A DNA stretch of 64,000 bases from an uncultured Alistipes sp. (GCA_910576555.1 CAJTIY010000002.1:184388-248387), one strand, 5' to 3'. Positions 8,735-17,734 are shown, numbered from the stretch's first letter. The notes: a model not told the origin generated them from the sequence alone. Numbers and translations are program-made.

Positions 8735-8770
8735 ACGATCGCAGGCTTCCGTGCGGGAGCCTGCGATCGT
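8735..8770. terminator. Terminator-like hairpin between convergent genes
   Basis: A 13-bp perfect stem (ACGATCGCAGGCT, 8735-8747, with 8758-8770) and a 10-base loop between the cstA operon and tdk. No strong T-run follows on either strand. Confidence 0.55.
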
Positions 8771-8818
8771 CGTCTCTTCGCGGGGGCCGGAGCGTGCCTC
8801 GGCAGCCGGCCGGGCTTT

Positions 8819-9388
8819 TTACTTGTCGCGCACGAGCTCGCGGAAGCAGTGGCGGCAGATGGGTTCGTAGGTCTCCTGCGCACCGAGCATCACCTGCTTG
8901 TCGTCGCTCGTGAGGCGGTGGGAGTGGTGGGCGAGGTTGCCGCAGCGGACGCAGATGGCGTGTACTTTGGTGACATACTCGGCGGTGGCCATCAGCGCGG
9001 GCATCGGCCCGAAGGGTTTGCCCGTATAGTCCATGTCGAGGCCCGCGACGATCACCCGCACGCCGTTGTCGGCCAGCCGGCGGCAGACGTCGACGAGGCT
9101 GTCGTCGAAGAACTGCGCCTCGTCGATGCCCACGACGTCGACCCCGGAGGCCAGCAGCAGGATGTTCTGCGGCGATTCGACGGGGGTCGAGCGGATGGCG
9201 TTGGCGTCGTGCGAGACGACCTCCTCCTCCGAGTAGCGGCAGTCGATGCGCGGTTTGAAGATTTCGACTTTCAGGTGGGCGAACTGCGCCCGTTTCATGC
9301 GGCGGATCAGCTCCTCGGTCTTGCCCGAGAACATCGATCCGCAGACTACTTCGATCCAGCCTTTTTTCGAGGCGTTTTCCAAAAACAT
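8819..9388 (-). CDS. tdk: Thymidine kinase
   Basis: 189 residues, the usual size for type II thymidine kinase, which phosphorylates thymidine to dTMP in pyrimidine salvage. P-loop GSMFSGKTEELIRR is at residues ~17-30; GIDEAQFFDD is the Walker B/catalytic segment; CVRCGNLAHHSHR and the C-terminal CRHC form the zinc-binding lasso. The ATG at 9386-9388 gives MFLENASKKGWIEVVCGSMF; longer in-frame extensions are low complexity. The gene lies downstream of murA on the same strand, with a 197-base spacer between. Confidence 0.95.
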   Translation of the reverse strand: MFLENASKKGWIEVVCGSMFSGKTEELIRRMKRAQFAHLKVEIFKPRIDCRYSEEEVVSHDANAIRSTPVESPQNILLLASGVDVVGIDEAQFFDDSLVDVCRRLADNGVRVIVAGLDMDYTGKPFGPMPALMATAEYVTKVHAICVRCGNLAHHSHRLTSDDKQVMLGAQETYEPICRHCFRELVRDK

Positions 9389-9585
9389 AATTCGGTACGG
9401 GTTGCTTGCCGCCCGGCGGCCTGCGGCGGCCGGAGCGGCGGGGTGTTTCTTTGTGCGGCCGGCGCGGCGGTTCGGCCGGGGTGCCGGATAGTCGTATAGT
9501 CGGGCAGCCGTGCTGTCGGGTCGCCCGGCGGCCGGGGAGGTACGCCGCAGGGTCGCGGGGCGATCGTGCGGGTCGCGGCGGTTCG

Positions 9586-10902
9586 CTACAGACCCTCGTC
9601 GATGCGGACGATGCGGGCGCCGAGGGCGTTGAGGCGCCCCTCGATGTTCTTGTAGCCGCGGTCGATCTGCTCGATGTTCTGGATCGTCGAGACGCCCTCG
9701 GCCGACATCGCGGCGATGAGCAGCGCCACGCCGGCGCGGATGTCGGGCGAGGTCATGCGCGTGGCCCGCAGCCGGACGCGGTGGTCGTGGCCGATCACCG
9801 TGGCGCGGTGGGGGTCGCAGAGGATGATGCGCGCACCCATGTCGATCAGCTTGTCGACGAAGAAGAGGCGGCTTTCGAACATCTTCTGGTGGATCAGCAC
9901 GGCCCCCTCGGCCTGCGTGGCCGTGACGAGGAAGATCGACAGTAGGTCGGGCGTGAGGCCCGGCCACGGCGCGTCGGCGATGGTCATGATCGAGCCGTCG
10001 AGGAAGGTTTCGATGCGGTAGTGGTCCTGCCGGGGGATGTAGATGTCGTCGCCGCGCTGCTCGAGGCGGATGCCGAGCCGCGCGAACTGCGCGGGGATGA
10101 TGCCGAGGTTTTCGTACGAGACGTTCTTGACGGTCAGCTCCGAGCGGGTCATGGCGGCCATGCCGATGAAGCTGCCCACCTCGATCATGTCGGGCAGCAG
10201 CGTGTGCTCGGTGCCGCCCAGCTCGCGGACCCCTTCGATGCGCAGCAGGTTCGAGGCGATGCCCGTGATCTTGGCGCCCATGCGGTTGAGCATGCGGCAG
10301 AGCTGCTGCAGGTAGGGTTCGCAGGCGGCGTTGTAGATCGTGGTGGTGCCCTCGGCCATGACGGCCGCCATCACGATGTTGGCCGTGCCCGTCACCGAGG
10401 CCTCGTCGAGGAGCATGTAGGTGCCCTTCAGCCGCTCGGCGCCGACGGTGAAGAACTCCTCGGCGGCGTCGAAGTCGAACTTCGCGCCCAGCTTCTGGAA
10501 GCCGAGGAAGTGGGTGTCGAGGCGGCGGCGGCCGATCTTGTCGCCGCCCGGCTTGGGAACGAAGCCCGTGCCGAAGCGGGCCAGCATGGGGCCGATGAGC
10601 ATTACCGAGCCGCGCAGGCGCATGGCGCGCTGGCGGTAGTCGTCGGAGCGGATGTAGTCGAAGTCGATCTCGCGCGCCGTGAAGGCGTAGCTCTCCTCCG
10701 AGAGGCGCTCCACCTCGACGCCCATGCGGCGGAGCAGTTCGATGAGCTGCATCACGTCGAGAATCTGCGGGATGTTGTGCACGACGACCCGCTCGGGGGT
10801 CAGCAGCACGGCGCAGAGTATCTGCAACGCCTCGTTTTTGGCTCCCTGCGGAGCGATCGCACCGTGGAGCCGGTGTCCTCCTTCGACTTTGAAGACTGCC
10901 AT
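9586..10902 (-). CDS. murA: UDP-N-acetylglucosamine 1-carboxyvinyltransferase
   Basis: 438 residues. MurA transfers enolpyruvate from PEP to UDP-GlcNAc, the first committed step of peptidoglycan synthesis. The N-terminus has the substrate-binding GAKNEAL motif at residues ~20-26, and the two-domain inside-out barrel is complete to the end (NIEQIDRGYKNIEGRLNALG). The flexible loop reads KPGGDKIGRRRLD. The residue equal to E. coli Cys115, the residue alkylated by fosfomycin, is Asp121 here. Asp at this position is known to keep activity and give fosfomycin resistance in other MurA enzymes. A -7 box lies about 50 bases upstream of the ATG. Confidence 0.96.
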   Translation of the reverse strand: MAVFKVEGGHRLHGAIAPQGAKNEALQILCAVLLTPERVVVHNIPQILDVMQLIELLRRMGVEVERLSEESYAFTAREIDFDYIRSDDYRQRAMRLRGSVMLIGPMLARFGTGFVPKPGGDKIGRRRLDTHFLGFQKLGAKFDFDAAEEFFTVGAERLKGTYMLLDEASVTGTANIVMAAVMAEGTTTIYNAACEPYLQQLCRMLNRMGAKITGIASNLLRIEGVRELGGTEHTLLPDMIEVGSFIGMAAMTRSELTVKNVSYENLGIIPAQFARLGIRLEQRGDDIYIPRQDHYRIETFLDGSIMTIADAPWPGLTPDLLSIFLVTATQAEGAVLIHQKMFESRLFFVDKLIDMGARIILCDPHRATVIGHDHRVRLRATRMTSPDIRAGVALLIAAMSAEGVSTIQNIEQIDRGYKNIEGRLNALGARIVRIDEGL

Positions 10903-10949
10903 TGCGTTATCGTTTCTTTAAGGGGTACGGGACCGGATCGGTCCTCGGA

Positions 10950-10957
10950 CAAAGATA
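10950..10957 (-). promoter_or_regulatory. -7 promoter element for murA
   Basis: TATCTTTG on the minus strand, about 48 bases before the murA ATG. Confidence 0.55.
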
Positions 10958-11008
10958 GCGAGTTTTCGCGCTTTTTCGGGGCGTGCGGAAATATTTTCGC
11001 GAAAAATT

Positions 11009-11038
11009 TTTGCGAATGATATTTTTGTTGTACTTTTG
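11009..11038 (+). promoter_or_regulatory. rpmH promoter
   Basis: TTTG at 11009-11012 and TACTTTTG at 11031-11038, 18 bases apart; transcription would start roughly 35 bases before the rpmH ATG. Confidence 0.7.
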
Positions 11039-11079
11039 CAATCCGTAAAAAAGTCAGAAACAATAAAAAGAATATAGCT

Positions 11080-11247
11080 ATGGCAATGAAGAGAACCTAC
11101 CAGCCTTCGCGTCGCAAGCGCATCAACAAGCACGGTTTCCGCGCTCGTATGGCTACGGCGAACGGTCGCAAGGTGCTGGCTGCGCGCCGTGCGAAGGGCC
11201 GCAAGAAACTCACCGTATCGGACGAGTCGACGTTCAAGTACGCCTAA
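11080..11247 (+). CDS. rpmH: 50S ribosomal protein L34
   Basis: 55 residues: MAMKRTYQPSRRKRINKHGF, then the L34 core RARMATANGRKVLAARRAKG and a short C-terminal tail ending FKYA. L34 is a very basic structural protein of the large subunit. The second Met (codon 3) is an alternative start, but the usual family start fits either. It has its own promoter and terminator, so it is probably a single-gene transcript. No dnaA or rnpA lies next to it. Confidence 0.96.
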   Translation: MAMKRTYQPSRRKRINKHGFRARMATANGRKVLAARRAKGRKKLTVSDESTFKYA

Positions 11248-11271
11248 ATCCGCTGCGGACGAACCGCATGG

Positions 11272-11305
11272 AAGGGCCTTCCGACATGGGTCGGAGGGCC
11301 CTTTT
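11272..11305 (+). terminator. Intrinsic terminator of rpmH
   Basis: Hairpin AAGGGCCTTCCGAC / GTCGGAGGGCCCTT with a short loop, followed by TTTT, 25 bases after the rpmH stop. Confidence 0.85.
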
Positions 11306-11447
11306 CCGTGTTTTCCGTTTGCACTTGCGCGGGCGGGCGGTGCGATTCGGGGCTGCGCGCTCCGCAGCGGCCGGGTTTCGGCCCGCGCGACGTTCGGGGA
11401 CGTACGACGTTCGATGGCGGTCGGCGGCCGCGGAGGGGTGCCGGATC

Positions 11448-11516
11448 GATGTCGGTGCGATGTCGGTGCGGTGCTGCGGTCGAGGCGTGTGCGGTCGAGG
11501 CGTGTGCGGTCGGGGC
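11448..11516. repeat. Short tandem repeats in the rpmH-cdd spacer
   Basis: Two tandem copies of an 11-mer (GATGTCGGTGC, 11448-11469), then two copies of a 15-mer (GCGGTCGAGGCGTGT, 11476-11505) with a partial third. The rest of the 11306-11660 spacer holds no supportable gene. Confidence 0.75.
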
Positions 11517-11663
11517 ACGCAGCGGGCGGTCCGGATCTTCTGTGTCCGGGAGGGGCGTGCGGCGGCATGCGGCGGATGCTGCGCGGCCCGCTCCGTTTGC
11601 GGGGAAGCGGCTGCGGAGGCGGCCGGAATGCGGAAAATTGCGCTCGGATTCGTTTTTTTGTAT

Positions 11664-11671
11664 TATATTTG
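11664..11671 (+). promoter_or_regulatory. -7 promoter element for cdd
   Basis: TATATTTG, 29 bases before the cdd ATG, in an abruptly AT-rich stretch. Confidence 0.6.
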
Positions 11672-11700
11672 TGGTTCACCCCTGAAAAAAGGAGTCAGTT

Positions 11701-12156
11701 ATGGAGAAGCAGTATCGCATCGATTACGAATATTACGGCACGAAGGAGGAACTTCCCGAAGCGGACCGTCTGCTGATCGCCGAGGCCGAGCGCGCTACGG
11801 CACAGGCCCATGCGCCCTATTCGCACTTCCATGTGGGCGCGGCCGCACGGCTGCGCAGCGGCCGGATCCTGCGCGGCAGCAACTTCGAGAGCGAGGTCTA
11901 TCCCGCGGGGCTCTGCGCCGAGCGGTCGCTGCTCTTCTTCCTGCAGTCGAACTTCGCCGACGATCCGGTCGAGACGCTGGCCATCGCTTCGGATCCCTCC
12001 GAGCGTGAGTGCTATCCCTGCGGGCAGTGCCGGCAGGTGATGGTCGACGTCGAGCGGCGTCAGGGCGTGCCCATGCGCGTGGTGATGAGCGGCGGCGGTT
12101 CGGCCTCGGCGGTCGCTTCGGCATCGCTGCTGCTGCCCTTCACCTTCAAGCTCTGA
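11701..12156 (+). CDS. cdd: Cytidine deaminase
   Basis: 151 residues, the homotetrameric short form. It deaminates cytidine/deoxycytidine to uridine for pyrimidine salvage. Zinc and catalytic residues are visible: CAE in GLCAERSLLFF (Cys and the proton-shuttling Glu) and PCGQCRQ (two Cys ligands); HFHVGAA is the substrate-binding segment. It probably begins an operon with the RluA-type synthase and dtd. The usual CAERxA is CAERSL here, a mild variation. Confidence 0.93.
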   Translation: MEKQYRIDYEYYGTKEELPEADRLLIAEAERATAQAHAPYSHFHVGAAARLRSGRILRGSNFESEVYPAGLCAERSLLFFLQSNFADDPVETLAIASDPSERECYPCGQCRQVMVDVERRQGVPMRVVMSGGGSASAVASASLLLPFTFKL

Positions 12157-12212
12157 ACCGGGCCCGCGGCCGGCGGCCGGCAGCCGCGGTGCGGACCCCA
12201 CGATCGAACACT

Positions 12213-12920
12213 ATGTTTACCCCGAACGACATTCTCTACGAAGACAACCACCTGCTGATCGTCGACAAGCATTGCGGCGACCTCGTGCAGCCCGATCCCT
12301 CGGGCGAAAGCGCACTGGAGGATCAGATCAAGGCCTATATCAAGCGGCGCGACGCCAAACCCGGCGCCGTGTTCCTCGGTGTGGTGCACCGCATCGACCG
12401 CCCCGTGTCGGGCGCGGTGATCTTCGCCAAAACCTCGAAGGCCCTCGCGCGGCTCAACGAAATGATCCGCGAGGGCCGTATCCGCAAGACCTACTGGGCG
12501 CTCACGGAGCGGATGCCCGACCCCGAGCGGGGCGAACTCCGCCACTACATCCTGCGCGACGGGCGGACCAACCGCTCGAAGGCGCTCGATGCGCCGTGCC
12601 GCGATGCGAAGCCGGCGCTGCTGCGCTACGCGACGCTCGGGGCGGCGACCCGCTACACGCTCGTCGAAGTCGAGCTGCTGACGGGCCGCCACCACCAGAT
12701 CCGGGCCCAGCTGTCGAAGATCGGCTGTCCGATCCGCGGCGACCTGAAGTACGGCGCCAAGCGTTCGCTGCCCGGCGGCGGGATTTCGCTCCATTCGCGG
12801 TCGGTGGCCTTCGAGCACCCGGTGCGGCACGAGACGGTCGGCGTCACGGCGCCCGTGCCGCGCGAGGACAACCTCTGGGCCTACTTCGAGCAGAAGACGG
12901 CCGGGCCCGGGGAGCGCTGA
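12213..12920 (+). CDS. RluA-family pseudouridine synthase
   Basis: 235 residues, single catalytic domain without an S4 domain. The catalytic motif HRIDRPVSGAVIFAKTSKAL carries the invariant Asp, and the C-terminal LTGRHHQIRAQLSKIGCPI motif is typical of RluA/RsuA enzymes, which isomerise specific uridines in rRNA or tRNA. The target cannot be read from the sequence. The ATG at 12213 (MFTPNDILYEDNHLLIVDK) begins the conserved fold; the longer in-frame ORF crosses the end of cdd and has no family support. Confidence 0.9.
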   Translation: MFTPNDILYEDNHLLIVDKHCGDLVQPDPSGESALEDQIKAYIKRRDAKPGAVFLGVVHRIDRPVSGAVIFAKTSKALARLNEMIREGRIRKTYWALTERMPDPERGELRHYILRDGRTNRSKALDAPCRDAKPALLRYATLGAATRYTLVEVELLTGRHHQIRAQLSKIGCPIRGDLKYGAKRSLPGGGISLHSRSVAFEHPVRHETVGVTAPVPREDNLWAYFEQKTAGPGER

Positions 12921-13026
12921 CCGCAGGTCGCGACCGGTCGCAGGCCGGGGTGCGTTGACCGCAGGCCGGGGCGCCGGAACGGGTGTCTCGCAGACGGGAT
13001 GATTGGACTCTAAACGGAAAGGAATC

Positions 13027-13479
13027 ATGCGATTGCTCATACAACGCGTACGCGAAGCGTCGGTCGCGATCGAAGGCGCCCTGCACGCCCGCATCGGGGC
13101 GGGACTGCTGGTCTTCGTCGGCATCGGCTGCGAGGACGGCGAGGAGGACCTCGAATATCTGGCGGGCAAGTTGGTCCGCCTGCGGATCTTCGACGATGCG
13201 CAGGGGGTGATGAACCTTGATGTGCGGCAGGCGGGCGGCGAGGCGCTCGTGGTGAGCCAGTTCACGCTGCTGGCCGCGACGCGCCGGGGCAACCGCCCCT
13301 CCTACGTCGCGGCGGCGCCCGAGGCGGTATCGCGGCCACTCTACGAGCGGTTCGCGGCCCGGGTCGGGGAGCTGCTCGGCCGCGAGGCGGCCACCGGGGT
13401 GTTCGGCGCCGACATGCGGGTGGCGCTGGTCAACGACGGACCCGTGACGATCTGGATGGATTCGAAACGCAGGGAGTAG
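13027..13479 (+). CDS. dtd: D-aminoacyl-tRNA deacylase
   Basis: 150 residues, full length. DTD hydrolyses D-amino acids (and Gly) wrongly attached to tRNA. Both signature motifs are present: SQFTLLA around residue 79 and NDGPVT near the C-terminus (the cross-subunit Gly-Pro motif). The ATG at 13027 follows AAAGGAA and starts MRLLIQRVREASV, the standard family N-terminus; an in-frame ATG at 13003 is less likely. Confidence 0.95.
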   Translation: MRLLIQRVREASVAIEGALHARIGAGLLVFVGIGCEDGEEDLEYLAGKLVRLRIFDDAQGVMNLDVRQAGGEALVVSQFTLLAATRRGNRPSYVAAAPEAVSRPLYERFAARVGELLGREAATGVFGADMRVALVNDGPVTIWMDSKRRE

Positions 13480-13549
13480 GCCCCGGACGCAAGGCGAGGG
13501 GCGCTAAGAGACTGAAACGATGGATAAATGAGATAACCGAAAAGGATTT

Positions 13550-15766
13550 ATGAAAAGGTTTTTTGTATCGATGATGATGGGGGCGTTCGCTGCGGCCTTC
13601 GGCGCCTGCAACGACGAGAACACGGCGATGGAGGGATTTCGGTTCGACAGCCCGGAGGTGAGCGACGTTTCGGCCACGGCCGCGACGGTGACGTGCCGCG
13701 TGGTGCGGGGCGCTGCGGCGCTCGACGACCTGCCCGTGGAGTTCGTCTGCGCGGCGACCGACGACGAGTCGGCCGAGGAGGTGAGCGCTCCCGCGACGGC
13801 GGGCGAGGGTACGGTCGCGGCCCGGCTCGCGGGGCTCGCGCCCGACACGCGCTATGCGGTCTACGCCCGCATGCGTTCGGGCGAGTTCGAGGTGCGCAGC
13901 GAGACGGCGACCTTCACCACCGAGGCCGTGGCTCCGGGCGAGACCGTGCTCGAGATCCTGACCCCCACGACGCTCGCCGTCGAGGCGACGGGCGGACGCT
14001 TCGCGATCGACTACGAGGTGCTCAACCCGCAGTCGGAGGCTCCGGCCGAGGCGAGCTGCGCCGCCGCATGGGTGCGCGGGTTCGACAATTCGGCGGCCGG
14101 GACCATCGCCTTCGAGGTCGATGCGAACACGGGCGCCGCGCGTACGGCCGAGATCGAAGTGACCTGCACGGGAGCCGAATCGCGCCGCATCGCGGTGCGG
14201 CAGGCGGCCGGCGCGTCGACCCCCCCCCAGAACCCCGCAACGGAGATCGATCTGACGGCCGAGACCGCAGGGTGGCCGGAGTCGTACGGCACGGCGAAGA
14301 CGGTGCAGCTGGACGGACATGCGTTCGAGGTGGCCGATGTGGGCACGGGCTACGGCAACGGCATCCAGTTCAAGAAGAGTTCGGGATACGTCGCCAATAA
14401 GGAGGACATGGGACCCATCCGCCGCATCGAGGTGACCTACAAGGGCAGCGAGCGCTGCAACCTGCGGCTCTGTCTGGGCGACGAACCCCATCCGGTGGGC
14501 GACGAGCTGAAGCCCTTCCTCTCGGACGGGATCTACCTGTTCGACTGCTCGGACCGCGCGGCGCACTGGTTCACGCTCGTGAGCGGCGACGGCGCCAGCT
14601 ACGTGCAGCGCATCCGCATCGTCTGCGGCGGCGAGGGCGAGGACCCCACGCCGCTGATCAAGCCTTCGTTCGAAGCGCCGGGCCACAGCGCCGTGACCAA
14701 GAACAGCGCGACGATCTCCTGCGCCTACACCTATTCGGGCGGGGGCTCGGTGTCGGAGGTCTACTTCCTCTACGGCCCGAATGGTTCGGCGGCGGCGACG
14801 CGCGTCGATCTCACGACGGCGCAGGGCGCCAAGAGCGCGCAGCTCACGGGCCTCGCGGCGGCGACGCGCTACGTGTTCCGCCTGCGCGTGGTGATCGACG
14901 GAGCGCTGTTCGAGAGCACCGAGGGTTCGTTCACCACGCTCACCGAGTCGGGCGGCACGGTGACCGGCGACACGAAGTACGGCGGATGGCCCGAGCTGCC
15001 CGTGGAGGTGGCCGACGAGGATTACTATTACGCCTACCACATCTGTCCCGACTTCAGCGCGGGCGGACATGCGGCCCGCAACTTCACGGTATGCTACAGT
15101 GCCGAGCACCACTGCCCGGTGTGGGTGGCAGCCCCCGTGCACGAATGCTACACGGGCGGCAGCGGCAACCGCAACTACGGTCCCGATCCGGTGATCCCGA
15201 AGAGCATCCAGCCCTCCTCGAAGACGGTGGCTTCGCCCTACAACAAGGGCCACATGCTGGGCAACCGCGAGCGTTCGCGCACGAGCGGCATGAACAAGCA
15301 GGTCTCCTACTACACCAACATGGCGGCGCAGCACGGCACGACCTTCAACACGGGCGGCGGAGCGTGGAACAACCTCGAGGACAAGATCGATGCCTACTGG
15401 TGCGCCGATACGCTCTACACGGTGTCGGGCTGCCGTTTCGAGACGTGGACCGACTCCTACGGCAACGCGGCCTCGCCCAAACGGGTGTCGTTCGGCGGCG
15501 TGCAGGCCAGCGTGCCGACGATGTTCTACACGCTGCTGCTCCGCACTAAGCGGGGCAACACCGGCAAATCGGTGGCCGACTGCTCGCGCGACGAGCTGCA
15601 GTGCGTGGCCTTCGTCATGAGCCATGCGATGGGCAAGGGGCATCAGCCTTCGGCGAAGGACATGCGTTCGGTGGCCGAGATCGAACGGCTCACGGGCTTC
15701 CGTTTCTTCGAGAACGTGCCCAATGCGCCGAAGGATACCTATAACCCGTCGGACTGGGGGCTGTAG
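13550..15766 (+). CDS. Secreted DNA/RNA non-specific endonuclease lipoprotein
   Basis: 738 residues. A signal peptide ends in a lipobox (AFGAC, Cys20), so it is probably anchored on the cell surface. Residues ~25-125 resemble a fibronectin-III-like module; 130-220 look like a BACON-type domain (TLAVEATGGRF, RRIAVRQAAG); a beta-sandwich follows (230-370), then a second Fn3-like module (~375-465). The C-terminal ~250 residues are a NUC1 endonuclease: SPYNKGHMLGNRERSR supplies the catalytic His, with Asn-Lys in place of the usual Asp-Arg of DRGH, and YYTNMAAQ supplies the metal-binding Asn. Likely extracellular DNA degradation for nutrition; this role is inferred. Confidence 0.88.
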   Translation: MKRFFVSMMMGAFAAAFGACNDENTAMEGFRFDSPEVSDVSATAATVTCRVVRGAAALDDLPVEFVCAATDDESAEEVSAPATAGEGTVAARLAGLAPDTRYAVYARMRSGEFEVRSETATFTTEAVAPGETVLEILTPTTLAVEATGGRFAIDYEVLNPQSEAPAEASCAAAWVRGFDNSAAGTIAFEVDANTGAARTAEIEVTCTGAESRRIAVRQAAGASTPPQNPATEIDLTAETAGWPESYGTAKTVQLDGHAFEVADVGTGYGNGIQFKKSSGYVANKEDMGPIRRIEVTYKGSERCNLRLCLGDEPHPVGDELKPFLSDGIYLFDCSDRAAHWFTLVSGDGASYVQRIRIVCGGEGEDPTPLIKPSFEAPGHSAVTKNSATISCAYTYSGGGSVSEVYFLYGPNGSAAATRVDLTTAQGAKSAQLTGLAAATRYVFRLRVVIDGALFESTEGSFTTLTESGGTVTGDTKYGGWPELPVEVADEDYYYAYHICPDFSAGGHAARNFTVCYSAEHHCPVWVAAPVHECYTGGSGNRNYGPDPVIPKSIQPSSKTVASPYNKGHMLGNRERSRTSGMNKQVSYYTNMAAQHGTTFNTGGGAWNNLEDKIDAYWCADTLYTVSGCRFETWTDSYGNAASPKRVSFGGVQASVPTMFYTLLLRTKRGNTGKSVADCSRDELQCVAFVMSHAMGKGHQPSAKDMRSVAEIERLTGFRFFENVPNAPKDTYNPSDWGL

Positions 15767-15768
15767 CG

Positions 15769-16722
15769 ATGCGCTACCCGTGGGGCGATGAGCGCCGCTT
15801 CCACTCCTATGCGGCCTACTTCCGGCGCCGGTTCGGCGGGCGGGTGCAGAAGCTCTCGGTAGATGCCGGGTTCGACTGCCCCAACCGCGACGGCACGGCG
15901 GGTCGGGGCGGGTGCACGTTCTGCGACAACGGCGCCTTCACCCCCTCCTACTGCATGCCGACCAAGAGCGTCGCGCAGCAGATCGAGGAGGGGATCGCTT
16001 TCCACCGGCGGCGCTACCGCACCTCGTCGCGCTATCTGGTCTACTTCCAGTCCTACTCGAACACCTATGCGCCGCTCGAGCGGCTGCAGCTGCTCTACGG
16101 CGAGGCGCTGGCGCATCCCGACGTGGCGGGCATCGTGGTGGGCACGCGGCCCGACTGCGTCGACGAGCGGAAGCTCGACTGGCTCGCGGAGCTGGCCCGC
16201 GACCGCTACGTGGCCGTGGAGTACGGCATCGAGTCGACGTCGGACGCCACGCTGCGCGCCGTCAACCGGGGCCACGACTACGCCTGCGCCGTGCGGGCCG
16301 TGGAGATGACCGCCGCGCGGGGCATTCCCGTCGGCGGGCACTTCATCCTCGGTCTGCCGGGCGAGACGGAGCGGATGCTGCTCGACCGCACCGCGCAGAT
16401 CAACGCGCTGCCGCTCACGACCGTGAAGTTCCACCAGCTGCAGGTGTTCCGCGGGACGGCGATGGCCGCCGAGTACGACGCCGACCCCGCGCGGTTCCCC
16501 TTCTGGGAGGTGGACGCCTACATCGATCTGGCGGTCGAGATCCTGCGCCGGCTGCGGCCGACGCTGGTCGTCGAACGCTTCGCCTCGGAGGCGCCGCCCC
16601 GCTACCACTACGGCCCCGACTGGGGGCTGCTGCGCAACGAGCGGCTGTGGGCGATGCTCGACGAAAGATTGGCGGCGCGCGATACCTATCAAGGCGAAAT
16701 TTTTCTATCTTTGCTCCCGTAA
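15769..16722 (+). CDS. TIGR01212-family (YhcC-type) radical SAM protein
   Basis: 317 residues. N-terminal RYPWGDERRFHSY and the cluster-binding cysteines in FDCPNRDGTAGRGGCTFC match the TIGR01212/YhcC family (longer spacing than the classic CxxxCxxC). VGTRPDCVDERKLDWL and VEYGIESTSDATL are SAM-binding and barrel segments shared with oxygen-independent coproporphyrinogen oxidase-like enzymes. The reaction is not established for this family. The start codon follows the nuclease stop by two bases. The promoter for yitT lies inside the 3' end. Confidence 0.9.
   Translation: MRYPWGDERRFHSYAAYFRRRFGGRVQKLSVDAGFDCPNRDGTAGRGGCTFCDNGAFTPSYCMPTKSVAQQIEEGIAFHRRRYRTSSRYLVYFQSYSNTYAPLERLQLLYGEALAHPDVAGIVVGTRPDCVDERKLDWLAELARDRYVAVEYGIESTSDATLRAVNRGHDYACAVRAVEMTAARGIPVGGHFILGLPGETERMLLDRTAQINALPLTTVKFHQLQVFRGTAMAAEYDADPARFPFWEVDAYIDLAVEILRRLRPTLVVERFASEAPPRYHYGPDWGLLRNERLWAMLDERLAARDTYQGEIFLSLLP
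16706..16713 (+). promoter_or_regulatory. -7 promoter element for yitT
   Basis: TATCTTTG inside the last codons of the radical SAM gene, 30 bases before the yitT ATG. It is AT-rich compared with its surroundings. Confidence 0.55.
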
Positions 16723-16743
16723 CCGGATAATCCGCCCGTCGCG

Positions 16744-17724
16744 ATGAAAAGCCTGACTCTTCAAGCAGTTCTGAAAGGCATCAAGGAGTATTTCCTGATG
16801 TTCGTCGGTATGATCTTCTATGCCTTCGCATGGATCGCCTGCATCATCCCCGCCAACGGTACGGGCGGCGGTGCCACGGGCCTCTCGCTCGTGCTCTGCG
16901 CCGCGATGGAGAACCTCTTCGGGGTGCGGATCGACATCGGTACGATGACCCTGATCATCAACGGCACGCTGGTGGTGGTCTCGGTGTTCCTGATCGGCTG
17001 GAAGCTGGGCGTGAAGACGATCTACTGCATCCTGCTGCTGCCCTTCGTGCTCAACTTCTTCCAGTCGGGGCTGCCCGCGTTCCAGCAGTGGCTCATCGAC
17101 CGCGGATCGCTTCCCGTCGGTTCGGTGAGCGTCTTCGGCAATCTCGACCCGATCCTGCTGGTCATCATGGGCGCGCTCATCTCGGGCGTCGGCATCTGGC
17201 TCTGTCTGGTGCAGGGAGGTTCGACGGGCGGCGTGGATATCGTGGCGCTGGTGATCAACAAGTACCACCCGATCAACTACGGCCGCGTGGTCATCATCCA
17301 CGATTCGGCCGTCATTCTGGCCTCGCTGCTCGTGGGCAACGGCCCCGATACGGTGATCTACGGCTTCCTCTTCACGATCGTCTTCAGCTACACGACCGAC
17401 GCCCTGCTGCTCGGCAACCAGCAGTCGAACCAGCTGCTCGTCATCAGCCGCCTGCATGCGGAGATCGCCGACGAGATCGCCCGCTCGGCCCACCGCGGCG
17501 TGACGATGCTCCAAGGGCAGGGGTGGTATTCGAAGCAGCCGACGCAGGTGGTCATGGTCATGTGCCGCAAGCGCGAGACGAACGACATGCTCAAGATCAT
17601 CAAGACGATCGATCCCGGGGCGTTCATCTCCGTGACCTCCGTGACGGGGGTCTACGGCAAGGGCTTCGGCATGATCGGAGGGGGCATGTTCGGCGGGCAT
17701 ACGGGCGAGGCGAAGAAGAAGTGA
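16744..17724 (+). CDS. YitT-family membrane protein (DUF161 + DUF2179)
   Basis: 326 residues. Five to six membrane helices in the first ~210 residues with the repeated glycine motifs ANGTGGGATGLSLVL and VQGGSTGGVDIVALVI (two DUF161 halves). A cytoplasmic DUF2179 domain (RGVTMLQGQGWYSKQ to AFISVTSVTGVYGKGF) makes up the C-terminus. The function of the family is unknown; transport has been suggested. It has its own promoter, and priA follows ten bases after its stop, so the two may be cotranscribed. Confidence 0.9.
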   Translation: MKSLTLQAVLKGIKEYFLMFVGMIFYAFAWIACIIPANGTGGGATGLSLVLCAAMENLFGVRIDIGTMTLIINGTLVVVSVFLIGWKLGVKTIYCILLLPFVLNFFQSGLPAFQQWLIDRGSLPVGSVSVFGNLDPILLVIMGALISGVGIWLCLVQGGSTGGVDIVALVINKYHPINYGRVVIIHDSAVILASLLVGNGPDTVIYGFLFTIVFSYTTDALLLGNQQSNQLLVISRLHAEIADEIARSAHRGVTMLQGQGWYSKQPTQVVMVMCRKRETNDMLKIIKTIDPGAFISVTSVTGVYGKGFGMIGGGMFGGHTGEAKKK

Positions 17725-17734
17725 CCCTGCGGCC

